Counted from the stretch's first letter, positions 21,779 through 30,994 are shown. The stretch: 64,000 nucleotides of DNA from Tistlia sp040905785 (GCF_040905785.1 NZ_JBBDQW010000069.1:1-64000); one strand, 5' to 3'. Made by a program: numbers and translations. The notes: generated by a model from the letters alone, not told the origin.

Positions 21779-22596
21779 GCGGCGGGGACGAGGGGCCCGA
21801 GGGCCTCGCGGAGCCGGCAGCCGGCGAGCGGACGGTGACCGCCGGCGTCGCGATCATCGGCAACGAGATCCTTTCGGGACGCACCAAGGACGCCAACCTC
21901 GCCTTCCTCGGCGAGCGGCTGAATGCGCTCGGCGTGCGACTGATGGAGGCCCGGGTCGTCGCCGACCTGGAGGCGGCGATCGTCGAGGCGGTCAACAGCC
22001 TGCGTGCCCGCTACGACTACGTCTTCACGACGGGCGGGATCGGCCCGACCCACGACGACATCACCGTCGACTGCGTCGCCAGGGCCTTCGGCCGGCCGGT
22101 GGTCGTGCATCCGGAGGCGCGCCGGCTGCTCGAGGCCCACTACGGCGCCGAGATCAACGAGGCGCGCCTGCGCATGGCGCGCGCGCCCGAGGGTGCCAGC
22201 CTCGTCGACAATCCGGTCTCGGTGGCGCCGGGGCTGAAGATCGAGAACGTCTACGTGCTGGCCGGCATCCCCAAGATCATGCAGGCGCAGTTCGAGAGCC
22301 TGTGCCACGAGCTGGTCGGCGGTCGGCCGCTGCAGACCCGCAGCTTTCCCGTGGCGGTACCGGAGTCCGTGGTGGCGCCGGGCCTGACGGCCCTGCAGGC
22401 GCGCTTCCCCGAGGTCGAGATGGGCAGCTACCCCTTCCAGCGCGGCGGCCGCTTCGGCACTTCCCTGGTGCTGCGCGCGACCGACGCCGGGCTGCTCGAC
22501 CGCGCCGAGGCGGGGCTGCGCGCGCTGTTGGCGGAGCTGAAGGCCGAGTGGCTGCCGGACCCGCGCGAGGCGGAGGCCGAGGACGCGGCGAGCTGA
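21775..22596 (+). CDS. CinA N-terminal (MoaB/Mog-like, COG1058) domain protein
   Basis: 273 residues. It contains a molybdopterin-binding-type fold: AIIGNEILSGRTKDANLAFL, then FTTGGIGPTHDDITVD, which is highly diagnostic for the CinA/COG1058 family. The C-terminal PncC amidase domain of full CinA is absent. Relatives have ADP-ribose pyrophosphatase or nicotinamide-nucleotide-related activity; which applies here cannot be told. Coupled to the lipoprotein gene by ATGA. It ends 33 bp before the convergent EAL-like gene. Confidence 0.9.
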   Translation: MSGGDEGPEGLAEPAAGERTVTAGVAIIGNEILSGRTKDANLAFLGERLNALGVRLMEARVVADLEAAIVEAVNSLRARYDYVFTTGGIGPTHDDITVDCVARAFGRPVVVHPEARRLLEAHYGAEINEARLRMARAPEGASLVDNPVSVAPGLKIENVYVLAGIPKIMQAQFESLCHELVGGRPLQTRSFPVAVPESVVAPGLTALQARFPEVEMGSYPFQRGGRFGTSLVLRATDAGLLDRAEAGLRALLAELKAEWLPDPREAEAEDAAS

Positions 22597-22629
22597 GGCC
22601 GGAGACACCGGGGCGGCAAGGATTCCGGG

Positions 22630-23892
22630 TCAACCCTTCCGGCTGTCCGCCTCGAGCGCCGAGCGCGCCTCCTGCTGCTCCTCGGACGGCAGCAGCGCGT
22701 CGATGAAGTGGCCCTGGAACAGCTGGATGCCCAGGGAATGGCCGGCCTTCACGACATCCTCAGTCTCGCAGCGGTGCAGAATCAGGTGTTGCAGGCCAAC
22801 CCGCCTGACCGCCTCCTCGATCTCCGGGCGCCCCTTGCCCTCGATGGCGCTGCGCAGCTCGTCGTTCCAGATCAGCTTGACGAAGTCGACGCCCAGGCGC
22901 TCGCGGTCGATCAACGGCAGGCTGTGACGGGTCACGCCGTCGAGGCAGAGGCGGTAGCCCTGCTGCTTGGCGAGGTCGCGCCCGAAGCTGTAGGCGCGCA
23001 GGTCGGCGTAGACGTCGGGCTGCTGCAGCTCGAGGATGATCTTGCCGCGCACTCCGACCGGCAGGTCGGCGTCGAACGACAGGAAGGCCGGGCTGATCAG
23101 CGAGGCGACGTTGAGGTTGACCGAGATGTAGCGGCCGAGGCGGCGATTGCCGTTCTTGCGCAGGTGCGCCAGCATCCGCTTGTCGAGGACCAGGGTCAGG
23201 TACTGGAACAGCAGGCGGTTCTGCGCCAGGTCGGTGTCCGGCGACAGCACCTTCTCGACGTCGCGGATCGAGGTGAAGAATTCGGTCAGCACGCGGGTCG
23301 GGCGCATGTTGGCGCCGACCGCGCAGACCGGCTGCTGGCGGACCAGCGCGGAAATGTCCGCCGAGTTGAGCGCTCGCTCCAGCTCCGCGAGGCCGCTGAG
23401 ATCGAGCTCCTGGCGGGGCTGGCGCCGCGCGCTGCGGCCCTCGAGGCTGGCGCGATTGAGCCGGCGCTGTTCCTCCTCGACGGCGAGCTGGCGGCACTGG
23501 CTCATGAAGTCGTCGTAGTCGATCGCCAGGTCGAACCAGCGGGCATAACCGCCGGCGCGGTCGATCTTCTCGGCCGCCGGATCGCCCTGCAGCAGGAACT
23601 CGACCTTCTCGACGGCCTTCTCCAGCGCCGACACCTGGCGGTCGATGCCGAGGAACACCAGGTCGAAGTTGTCGAGCACGAACAGCTCGCCCTCCAGCCC
23701 CTGGATGCCGGTCTCGAAGACCGAGACGGCGATCCGCATGTGCTGCGGCGGCGTCTCGTCCGTGACCAGGCGGGACAGGCGCAGGTGCATGGCGCAGCGG
23801 CCGTGACGACGCTTGCCCAGACGCTGGGCGCTTTCCAGCAGCAGGGTCGCCTGACGGCTCTGCTGCAGTCCGTGGCGGGCAACTATGTCCAT
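22630..23892 (-). CDS. Degenerate EAL-domain protein, probably non-catalytic
   Basis: 420 residues. The C-terminal ~230 residues follow the EAL (c-di-GMP phosphodiesterase) layout: ISVNLNVASLISPAF, then IILELQQPD, YRLCLDGVTRHSL, and LFQGHFIDALLPS near the end. Catalytic landmarks are altered. There is no E-x-L at the domain start, the LEITE segment reads LELQQ, and the DDFGTG loop reads LDGVTR. The N-terminal ~180 residues resemble no domain I recognise, though VFETGIQGLEGELFVLDNFDLVFLG may be a receiver- or GGDEF-like remnant. It could act as a c-di-GMP or protein-binding module. Confidence 0.75.
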   Translation of the reverse strand: MDIVARHGLQQSRQATLLLESAQRLGKRRHGRCAMHLRLSRLVTDETPPQHMRIAVSVFETGIQGLEGELFVLDNFDLVFLGIDRQVSALEKAVEKVEFLLQGDPAAEKIDRAGGYARWFDLAIDYDDFMSQCRQLAVEEEQRRLNRASLEGRSARRQPRQELDLSGLAELERALNSADISALVRQQPVCAVGANMRPTRVLTEFFTSIRDVEKVLSPDTDLAQNRLLFQYLTLVLDKRMLAHLRKNGNRRLGRYISVNLNVASLISPAFLSFDADLPVGVRGKIILELQQPDVYADLRAYSFGRDLAKQQGYRLCLDGVTRHSLPLIDRERLGVDFVKLIWNDELRSAIEGKGRPEIEEAVRRVGLQHLILHRCETEDVVKAGHSLGIQLFQGHFIDALLPSEEQQEARSALEADSRKG

Positions 23893-24028
23893 GCCTGGGC
23901 CGGGGCTCCTGGGGCGGCGGGAAGGGGTGACGTTCGCCTGCCGACCCTAGGATGCGAGCCTTAAGAAGCATTTAAGCCGCAAAGCGCGGCCAGGCCTCGT
24001 CCGGGTGCCGCGTGGCTTCCCCCGGGCC

Positions 24029-24505
24029 CTATCCCTCGTCGAACAGCTCACGCAGGATCGCCGCCGTCTCCGGCGCCACGTAGTAGACGCCGTCGACGAT
24101 GGTCTGCTTCGACTTGTCCCAGCGGGTCGCGTCGAAGTCCCACTGGATCAGCTGGGCCTTCTTCTCCGGGTCGTCGACCATGCGGCGCAGGCGCGTGGCC
24201 ATGTCGCGCACGAACCGGCTGGTCGAGCGCAGGTCGCGGGAGTCGTCGACCGCCATCAGGTCCTGCATCTTGACGCGGCCGGTGGGCGTGGCGAAGAGCG
24301 CGAGGCGTCGCTGCGCCTTGCCGGGCAGGCTGGCGACCAGTCGCTCGGCCTGCTCGCGCGACAGCGCGTAGGGCGCGCGCCAGCGCAGCTCGCTTTCCGG
24401 GGCCGCGGCGGCGGCTCGCGGGGCGGCACCCAGGAGACCGAGCAGCTCGCGCTGGGTGCTGGCGGACAGGCGTCCGAAGTCGCCGGGTTCGAGAACGATC
24501 TGCAT
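24029..24505 (-). CDS. Hypothetical protein, 158 residues
   Basis: I do not recognise this family. The protein is soluble-looking and mostly helical, with no signal peptide or membrane helix. A conserved-looking middle (RVKMQDLMAVDDSRDLRSTSRFVRDMATRLR) and an aromatic end (LIQWDFDATRWDKSK, VYYVAPETAAILRELFD) suggest a real domain. Codon usage matches its neighbours. It is divergent from the Fe(II) dioxygenase gene across a 189-bp gap in which I see no clear operator. Confidence 0.65.
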   Translation of the reverse strand: MQIVLEPGDFGRLSASTQRELLGLLGAAPRAAAAAPESELRWRAPYALSREQAERLVASLPGKAQRRLALFATPTGRVKMQDLMAVDDSRDLRSTSRFVRDMATRLRRMVDDPEKKAQLIQWDFDATRWDKSKQTIVDGVYYVAPETAAILRELFDEG

Positions 24506-24694
24506 GGCTGTGGACGATCCTCCCTCACCGCGGCCGGTGGGGGTCTTTCGCTGGTGCCGTCGCGTTCCGGCCGCTCATCGGAAAAGTGTACCACGACCGC
24601 CCGCGCGACGCGTCAGGACGAGAATCCCTCTCGCCAAATCGCGCCGCCGGGCCTATGGCAGCCGCACGCAAACCGGCGCGACGAGGAAGCGACG

Positions 24695-25378
24695 ATGCTG
24701 TTCTGCCTGCCGAAGCTGCTGACCGACCAGGAACTCGGCGAGATCCACGGCCTGCTCGAGGCAGCGCCCTTCGTCGACGGTCGCCAGACCGTCGGCATCG
24801 CGATCAAGTCGCGCAAGCGCAACCGGGAAGTTCGGGCGGGGGCGGCCGAGCGGGCGGGCGTCGATGCCATCGTCCGGGCCGCCGTCAGCCGCAGCCGCGA
24901 CTTCCAGCTGATCGCCTTGCCCTCGCTGATCGGCCCCTTCCTGTTCTCGCGCTACGGCGTCGGCGAGTTCTACGGTGACCACAGCGACAACGTCATGATG
25001 AGCGGTCCGCCGCACCGCTTTCGCGCCGATCTCTCGATGACGGTGTTCCTGAACCGGCCGGAGGACTACCAGGGCGGCGAGCTGGTGCTCGACACCGACA
25101 TGCGCCCGCAGCCGATCAAGCTGCAGGCCGGCGCGGCGGTGCTCTACCCGACCACCGTGCTGCACCGGGTCGAGCCGGTCACGGCCGGCGAGCGGCGGGT
25201 CGCGATCTGCTGGATCCAGTCGAGCGTGCGCATGGCCGCCCAGCGCCAGATCCTGATCGACCTCGCCCAGTCGCTCGACTTCTTCATGAAGACGACCAAG
25301 GAGGGCCTGGAGCACCCCCAGGCGATCCGCCTGCAGAAGGTCTACGGCAACCTGATGCAGATGTGGGGCAACCCCTAG
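24695..25378 (+). CDS. Fe(II)/2-oxoglutarate-dependent dioxygenase, PKHD/PiuC (YbiX) type
   Basis: 227 residues, matching the PKHD-type hydroxylase family. The 2-His-1-Asp iron site is visible: YGDHSDN (His-x-Asp) and a distal His in TVLHRVEPV; an arginine that binds 2-oxoglutarate lies in RRVAICW. Relatives are often iron-regulated and found beside siderophore receptors, but none is here. The ATG at 24695 has GAGGAAG before it. The gene ends 4 bp before the convergent TRAP permease gene. Confidence 0.9.
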   Translation: MLFCLPKLLTDQELGEIHGLLEAAPFVDGRQTVGIAIKSRKRNREVRAGAAERAGVDAIVRAAVSRSRDFQLIALPSLIGPFLFSRYGVGEFYGDHSDNVMMSGPPHRFRADLSMTVFLNRPEDYQGGELVLDTDMRPQPIKLQAGAAVLYPTTVLHRVEPVTAGERRVAICWIQSSVRMAAQRQILIDLAQSLDFFMKTTKEGLEHPQAIRLQKVYGNLMQMWGNP

Positions 25379-25382
25379 CCGC

Positions 25383-27200
25383 TCAGAACGCCATGCCGAG
25401 AACCCCCCGCGTCGGCAGGAAGGCGAGGGCGACGGCGATGAGCGCGCTCGCCAGGCGCAGCCACCAGGGGTCCTCGGCGCGGACCAGGGCGCGGGCCAGG
25501 AGCCACAGTCCGAGCGCGGTCTTCAGGAAGGCGAGGATCGCCCAGGCCGGCTGTCCGAGCGGATCGAGCAGGCTCGGGCTGGCGATGAAGGCGAGCGGCA
25601 CGACGTAGAGCCCGAGGCCCAGGCGCATGGCCTGGCCGGCGACCTTCAGCCAGGGCGCCTCGGCCATGCCGGCGGCGATGAAGACCGTGCCGCAGACCGG
25701 CGGCGTGATGGTCGAGAGCAGGGCGTACCAGAACACGAAGAGGTGCGCCTGCAGCGGCGGCAGGCCGAGCTTCTGCAGCGCCGGCCCGGCGACCGAGACG
25801 CAGATCACGTAGGCCGCCGTGGTCGGCACCTCCATGCCCAGGATCAGGCAGGCGAGGGCGGTCAGCAGCAGCGCCGGGTAGAGCGAGCCGTCCGACAGGG
25901 TCAGGATCGCCGAGGTGATCTTCACTCCGAGGCCGGTCTGGTTCAGCACGCCGACGACGATGCCGGCGCAGATGATGATCGAGGCGATCACGGCGATCTG
26001 GCGCGCCGCGGCGACGGCGGCCTCGCTCAGGCGCGGCAGCAGGCGGCCGAGCGCCGGCCGCCAGCGGTCGTCGAGGAGCATCAGGGCAAGCGCCGCGAAG
26101 GTCGCCAGGGCGGCGGCGTACTGCGGCGTGCGGCCGGCCGCGAACATCGCCCAGAGCAGCACCCCGAAGGGGATCAGGAAGAAGGGCGACAGCCGCCCGA
26201 CCCGGCGCCAGGCCGGAATCTCCTCGGCGGCCATCGGCTTGAGGCCGTAGCGCCGGGCGAAGAGGGCGATGCCGAACCAGACCGCGACGAAGAACAGCAG
26301 CGCCGGGAACAGGGCCGCCTCGACGATCGCGGTGTAGCGGGTGCGCAGCAGCTCGGCCATGACGAAGGCGCCGGCGCCCATCAGCGGCGGCATGATCTGG
26401 CCGCCGGTCGAGGCCGTCGCCTCGACGGCGGCGGCGAGCGAGGCCGGGTAGCCGAGCCGCTTCATCGCCGGCAGGGTGATCGCCCCGGTCGAGGCGACGT
26501 TGGCCGAGGCCGAGCCGGAGATCGAGCCGAACAGCGCCGAGGCCAGCACCGAGACCTTGGCGGCCCCGGCCTCGAGCCGGCCGGCGAGGCGCGTCGCCAG
26601 GGCCATGAAGGCCTCGCCGCCGAGGCCGGCGCCGATCGCCGCGCCGAAGATTACGAAGACCGCGACGATGTTGACCGAGATCCCGGTCAGCGGCCCCCAG
26701 ATGCCGCCCTCGGCGATGGTCAGGGTGCCGAGGAAGGACTCCAGCGGAATCCCCGGATGGCCCATGCGCCCCGGCAGATGCTGGCCGAGCAGGCCGTAGG
26801 CCAGGGCCACCAGGGCCGCCGCCGGCAGCGCCATCTTGACCGCCCGGCGCGCCATCTCCAGGACGACGGCGAGCAGCAGCAGGGCGACGGCGACCTGGAA
26901 GCCGCCCTCCAGGCTGCCGTACTGGTCCTCCAGCTCGGCCCGGTTGAGCGCAACCCAGGCGCAGGCGGCGACGCCGGCCAGGCAGAACAGCACGCCCGCG
27001 CCGCGTCCCAGCGCCGTCCGGTAGGGCACCAGCAGGAAGACCCAGGGCAGGGCCAGGGCCAGGTGGACCGGACGGCTGATCAGGTTCGGCACCAGCCCGC
27101 TGAACACCAGCCAGAGGTGGAAGACCACGCTGGCGAGAGCCAGGAGGCCGGCGGCCCAGCGCAGCGCGCCGGCGAGTCTGTCACCATCGTGAAGGGTCAT
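25383..27200 (-). CDS. TRAP transporter fused permease, TAXI type
   Basis: 605 residues and strongly hydrophobic throughout. It combines the small (DctQ-like) and large (DctM-like) permease parts in one chain, as in TAXI-type TRAP systems. Signature stretches: FGSISGSASANVASTGAITLP, GGQIMPPLMGAGAF and STITPPVCGTVFIAAG. It would import a carboxylate-type solute using an ion gradient with the TAXI binding protein encoded upstream on the same strand. The two genes are separated by a 351-bp gap filled by repeat elements. Confidence 0.92.
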   Translation of the reverse strand: MTLHDGDRLAGALRWAAGLLALASVVFHLWLVFSGLVPNLISRPVHLALALPWVFLLVPYRTALGRGAGVLFCLAGVAACAWVALNRAELEDQYGSLEGGFQVAVALLLLAVVLEMARRAVKMALPAAALVALAYGLLGQHLPGRMGHPGIPLESFLGTLTIAEGGIWGPLTGISVNIVAVFVIFGAAIGAGLGGEAFMALATRLAGRLEAGAAKVSVLASALFGSISGSASANVASTGAITLPAMKRLGYPASLAAAVEATASTGGQIMPPLMGAGAFVMAELLRTRYTAIVEAALFPALLFFVAVWFGIALFARRYGLKPMAAEEIPAWRRVGRLSPFFLIPFGVLLWAMFAAGRTPQYAAALATFAALALMLLDDRWRPALGRLLPRLSEAAVAAARQIAVIASIIICAGIVVGVLNQTGLGVKITSAILTLSDGSLYPALLLTALACLILGMEVPTTAAYVICVSVAGPALQKLGLPPLQAHLFVFWYALLSTITPPVCGTVFIAAGMAEAPWLKVAGQAMRLGLGLYVVPLAFIASPSLLDPLGQPAWAILAFLKTALGLWLLARALVRAEDPWWLRLASALIAVALAFLPTRGVLGMAF

Positions 27201-27251
27201 GGACGGGCCGGGAGGGTAGGAGGTAGGTCGCGTCGGCGACGGTGCACTTCC

Positions 27252-27512
27252 TGGTTCGACAGGCTCACCATGAAGCGACGGAAACACCCGCGCTGACCCA
27301 ACCGTCGCTTCATGGTGAGCCTGTCGAACCAGGAAGCGATGGAGAGGCCTGCGCCGAAGCCCCTGTCGCTTCATGGGCGAGCCTGTCGAACCACGAAGCG
27401 ATGAGAGCCCTGCGCCGACGTCCCCGTCGCTTCATGGTGAGCCTGTCGAACCAGGAAGCGTGAGGGGCCTGCGCCGAAGTTCCCGTCGCTTCGTGGTGAG
27501 CCTGTCGAACCA
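27252..27512. repeat. Five copies of the palindromic element: one facing pair plus a ~60-bp tandem run
   Basis: Forward copy 27252-27278, then inverted copies 27305-27331, 27366-27393 (one inserted base), 27427-27453 and 27486-27512. The inverted copies follow at 61, 61 and 59 bp, each with spacer text like GAGGCCTGCGCCGAAG. This splits the TAXI binding-protein gene from its permease gene, in an otherwise same-strand operon. No gene is present between 27201 and 27551. Confidence 0.93.
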
Positions 27513-27551
27513 TGAAGCGCACGGTCGGGGCCGCCGGCGCAGGCTCCGCGG

Positions 27552-28526
27552 TCAGGAAGCCGGCAGCTCGATGCCGGCTTCCTTGTAGTAGCGCGCCGCC
27601 CCGGGATGCAGCTCGGCGCCGAGCACCGCCAGCAGGTCCGGCGTGATGGCGTCCCACCAGGGCGCGGTCTCGGCCATCTCCGCCTTGGCTTCCCAGAAGC
27701 CCTTGGTCAGCTGGTAGGCCGTCTCCTCCGCCATGGCCGCCGTGGCGTAGGCCGCGACCGGCAGGGTCGTGGTCGCGACATCGGTCTCGACGCCGTCGTA
27801 GGTGCCCGCGGGGATCACCAGCTTGTCGCGCCCGGTCAGGGCGATCTGCTCGTCGCTCATCGAGAGCAGCTTGATGCCGGTGCCGGCGGCGGCCTCCATG
27901 ACGTTGGGCGCCGGGTGGCTGCCGGCCGTGACGAAGCCGTCGATCTGGCCGTTCTGCAGGGCCGGCACCGCCGAGTTCAGCTCGGCGTCGGCCAGCTCGA
28001 CCTTGCCCTCCAGGCCGAACAGGCCGAGGTACTTGGCGCCCTCGCTGGCGCCGAAGCTGCCCTTGCCGATCAGCAGGGTCTTGCCTGCCAGGTCATCCCA
28101 GCCGTCGATGCCGGCGTCCTCGCGCACGACCAGGTGCATGGTTAGGAAGGGGATCGGGAAGAGGCCGCGGATCTCCTGGTAGGGCGCGGTGTCGTCGCCC
28201 TCGAACATCGCCTTGCCGCCGGCGGCCAGCTTGACCAGGCCGGGCGGCGTCGTGAAGACGTAGGAGCCGCCGCGCTTGGCCGCCTCCTTCACGTTCTGCA
28301 CCGAGCCCTGGCTCTCCTCGCCGCTGACGACGATCTCGCCGCCGGTCGCCCGGGCGACCGCCTCGGCGATCTGCACGCCCATCTGGTAGTAGGAGGAGGT
28401 CGACTTGGCCGACTTGTAGGTCACCCGCGTCTCGGCCCGGGCCGTCTCGGCGGCGAGGCCAACCGCCGCGAGCAGCGCGAGGCCGCCGAAGAGTCCGCGC
28501 GCAAGGGCGCGCCTGCTGCTGTCCAT
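27552..28526 (-). CDS. TAXI-family TRAP transporter solute-binding protein
   Basis: 324 residues. A twin-arginine-like N-terminus (SSRRALARGLFGGLALLAAVG) leads into an export signal ending near ARAETR. The mature protein follows the TAXI layout (RVTYKSAKSTSSYYQMGVQIAEAV at the start; GGSYVFTTPPGLVKLA). It captures the solute in the periplasm for the fused permease downstream. The ligand is unknown; TAXI proteins are often linked to glutamate-like or other carboxylates. Confidence 0.92.
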   Translation of the reverse strand: MDSSRRALARGLFGGLALLAAVGLAAETARAETRVTYKSAKSTSSYYQMGVQIAEAVARATGGEIVVSGEESQGSVQNVKEAAKRGGSYVFTTPPGLVKLAAGGKAMFEGDDTAPYQEIRGLFPIPFLTMHLVVREDAGIDGWDDLAGKTLLIGKGSFGASEGAKYLGLFGLEGKVELADAELNSAVPALQNGQIDGFVTAGSHPAPNVMEAAAGTGIKLLSMSDEQIALTGRDKLVIPAGTYDGVETDVATTTLPVAAYATAAMAEETAYQLTKGFWEAKAEMAETAPWWDAITPDLLAVLGAELHPGAARYYKEAGIELPAS

Positions 28527-28631
28527 GGGTCGTCTCCCCTGAAGGTTTCTTGACTGCAGGCAGGCATAGCGGATTTCGCCGGGGCAGGGAAAGGAGCGCG
28601 GTCCCGCCGGTGCCAGGCGGTGCCGCGCCGT

Positions 28632-29834
28632 TCAGGGCAGCGCGACCCGCCCGACGCAGGCGAAGCGCCGCAGCCGCTCGAGCTCGGCCTCCAGCGCCGC
28701 CGTGCGGCCGCGGGCGGCGCGCACCTTCGGCTCCCACCACAGGCCCTGGACCTTCAGGGTGTCGGCCCGGCGGTCGGCCTTGAGGTCGGCGCGGCCGACC
28801 AGGCGCTCGCCCTCGAGCAGCGGGAAGACGTAGTAGCCGTAGCGGCGCTTGGGCGCCGGCACGAAGACCTCGATGCGGTAGTCGAAGCCGAAGACCCGCT
28901 CCAGGCGCTGGCGGTCGCGGATCAGGGGGTCGAAAGGACTGAGCGCGCGCAGGCGGGCGGGCGGCTGGCAGACCTCCGGCTCGGCCGCCAGGCGCTCGGG
29001 CAGGCCGGCGAAGGCGAAGGCGGCGCGCCGGCCGCCGTCGGCGCCCTCGACCGCGACCTCGACCAGCTCGCCGGCGGCCAGGGCCTCGTGGCACCAGGCG
29101 GTCGCCTCGGCCGGGCTCAGCGCGTCCCAGAAGCGGGCGATCTCGCCCGGGGTCGCGAAGACCAGGCGCTCCAGGGCGCTGCGGCAGTTCCAGTCGCGGA
29201 AGGCTTGCCCGTCGGGCGGCGGTCCCCGGTGCGCTGCCGGAATCACCCGCTCGGCGAGGTCGTAGACCTTCTGGAAGGCGACGCGCCTGGCCACGGCCAG
29301 GACGCCGGTGCGCCAGAGGTACTCCAGCGCGACCTTCTCGGGATGCCAGTCCCACCAGCCTTGCGACCCCTTAGGCCGGTAGGCGCCGAAGTCGCGGGCC
29401 ATCAGCGGGCCCTCGGCGGCGACCCGCGCGGCGACATGGCCGATGTAGCTCTCGAAGTCGGCGCCGTGCCAGTTGCGCCAGCGGCCGGCGAGGCGCTCGC
29501 GCTCGCGCTCGAAGCGCGGCTGCCACCAGGTCCAGAAGCGGCTCGGCAGGATCGCCGCGTCGTGGGTCCAGTTCTCGAACAGGCTGCGCTCGCCTTCGAG
29601 CAGGCGGGCGAGCTGCTTCTGCCGGTAGGTCTGGTTGCGCGAGAAGAGGATCTGGTGGTGGGCGCGCTCGACGATGTTGATGGAGTCGACCTGGACGAAT
29701 CCGAGCCGCTCGACCAGGTCCTGGAGCCCCGCGAGGTCGAGCTTGCGGTTCGGCGGCTCGGCCAGGCCCTGGGCCTGCAGCAGCAGGCGCCGCGCCTGGC
29801 GGTTGGTGACGAGGGGCAGGCTGTCGCTGGGCAT
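28632..29834 (-). CDS. YcaQ/AlkZ-family DNA glycosylase (winged-helix HTH_42)
   Basis: 400 residues, the family length. E. coli YcaQ and Streptomyces AlkZ unhook interstrand cross-links and remove bulky or alkylated bases; they use a Q-x-(D/Q) motif. Here it is Gln48-Val-Asp50 in FVQVDSINIVERAHH. Further family marks are LFENWTHDAAILP, LSPFDPLIRDRQR and the RYGYYVFPLL stretch near the C-terminus. It is transcribed away from the repeat island. I see no SOS-type site in front of it. Confidence 0.88.
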   Translation of the reverse strand: MPSDSLPLVTNRQARRLLLQAQGLAEPPNRKLDLAGLQDLVERLGFVQVDSINIVERAHHQILFSRNQTYRQKQLARLLEGERSLFENWTHDAAILPSRFWTWWQPRFERERERLAGRWRNWHGADFESYIGHVAARVAAEGPLMARDFGAYRPKGSQGWWDWHPEKVALEYLWRTGVLAVARRVAFQKVYDLAERVIPAAHRGPPPDGQAFRDWNCRSALERLVFATPGEIARFWDALSPAEATAWCHEALAAGELVEVAVEGADGGRRAAFAFAGLPERLAAEPEVCQPPARLRALSPFDPLIRDRQRLERVFGFDYRIEVFVPAPKRRYGYYVFPLLEGERLVGRADLKADRRADTLKVQGLWWEPKVRAARGRTAALEAELERLRRFACVGRVALP

Positions 29835-29920
29835 GGCCGGGAGCTCTGGGAACGAAAGCGGTACGGCAGCCTAGCCGAGCGTCCGCCGATTCCCTAGCCC
29901 GTGCGCGAACGGCAGCGGGG

Positions 29921-30450
29921 CGGCGGAGCAACCCCGGGCGGCCGGGTCTCGGCGCTCGCATGGTTCGACAGGCTCACCATGAAGCGACGGGGGCGCCGGG
30001 TTGCGGTGGCGCCGGGTGACGGGGCCGCCGGGTGCCTGTCCGCCCTGACTCCGGCAGGGGGCAGCCGGCCGGCCGGCCGCCGATCGATCCTCGACGTGCC
30101 CCGCAGCGGCGAAGCTGCCGGGCCGCCTGCGCCCGCCCGCCCGTCGCTTCATGGTGAGCTTGTCGAACCATGCAAGCGCCGGAACCCTGCCGCTGCCGCC
30201 CCTTGCCGGAGGCGGCAGGTGCAGGGGCGGGGCGGCGGAGGCACCCTGGCGGCCGGGTCTCGGCGCTCGCATGGTTCGACAAGCTCACCATGAAGCGACG
30301 GTAGCGCCGAGTGCCCTGTCCCACCGCCTTCCGGCAGGGGGTTGCCGGCAAGGCCGCCCGCCGATCAGTCCTCGAAGCTGCCGCGCCGCCTGCACCTGCC
30401 CGCCCGTCGCTTCATGGTGAGCTTGTCGAACCATGCAAGCGCAGGAACCC
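29921..30450. repeat. Two composite repeats carrying palindromic elements and udh 3'-end copies
   Basis: Two related units lie in tandem (about 29921-30180 and 30226-30450). Each starts with GGCGGCCGGGTCTCGGCGCT, then a forward element (29961-29987; 30272-30298), ~70 bp of spacer, a copy of the udh 3' end (about 30070-30120; shortened at 30354-30382), and an inverted element (30144-30170; 30407-30433) followed by TGCAAGCGC and CGCTGCCGCCCC. The whole gap from 29835 to 30538 has no gene that I can support. Confidence 0.88.
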
Positions 30451-30538
30451 CGCCGCTGCCGCCCCTGGCCGGGGGCGCCGACAATCGCGCTTCGCCCGCC
30501 GCGCTTGCATCCCCGTCCCATGTGCAGGATCAGGAGGC

Positions 30539-30994
30539 ATGTACAGGATCGGGACGCCGGGCTACGACAAGTCCGATCAGGCCAAGCGGTGGGCGCTGCC
30601 GGACCGCGTCTTCTTCGCGTGCGGCGCCTGCCATATCCTGGCCTTTGCCTTCATGGAGCGCTATGGCGGCTCGGGCGCGCGCGCGCTCTGGCTCAGACCC
30701 GCGCGAGGTCACGCCAGCAACCACATCTTCGTCGCGACGGCCGACTGGACCTTCGACTACCACGGCTACGCCGAGCGCCGGCGCTATCTCGACCACACCT
30801 TCGACAAGGCCCGCAGGTGGTGGCCGGGATGGGACGCGACGTTCGTAGAGCTGCCGACGGAGGTGCTGATCTCGGAGCCGAAGTCGCGGCAGTACGATGG
30901 GCTCCGGCTGCGCGAGCCTTCACAGTTCCTACGCGACCCCCTGTCGCGGGCGCGGGCCTTCCTCGACCGCTTCCCGCCGCCGCCCGGCCGCTGA
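30539..30994 (+). CDS. Hypothetical protein inside the repeat island
   Basis: 151 residues, not recognised. The ATG at 30539 has a clear CAGGAGGC site before it. The sequence is rich in aromatic residues and cysteine early on (RVFFACGACHILAFAFMERY) and later has HIFVATADWTFDYHGYAERR, which suggests a compact fold. No signal peptide or membrane helix. It is bounded upstream by the two composite repeats. Its last codons (PPPGR and the stop) lie in a segment matching the udh 3' end, so its own C-terminus may have been replaced. Possible cargo gene of the island. Confidence 0.65.
   Translation: MYRIGTPGYDKSDQAKRWALPDRVFFACGACHILAFAFMERYGGSGARALWLRPARGHASNHIFVATADWTFDYHGYAERRRYLDHTFDKARRWWPGWDATFVELPTEVLISEPKSRQYDGLRLREPSQFLRDPLSRARAFLDRFPPPPGR

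Noticed and set aside
25743..27296. A 517-codon plus-strand open frame
   Set aside because: It is antisense to the TRAP permease gene and is made of low-complexity Gln/Arg/Gly sequence.
27242..27657. Short open frames on both strands in the TRAP-TAXI gap
   Set aside because: They are read-through of the palindromic element copies and show no protein-like composition.
29871..30521. Overlapping open frames on both strands of about 80-130 codons
   Set aside because: They translate composite repeats (SLHGEPVEP, WFDRLTMKR) and have no independent support.
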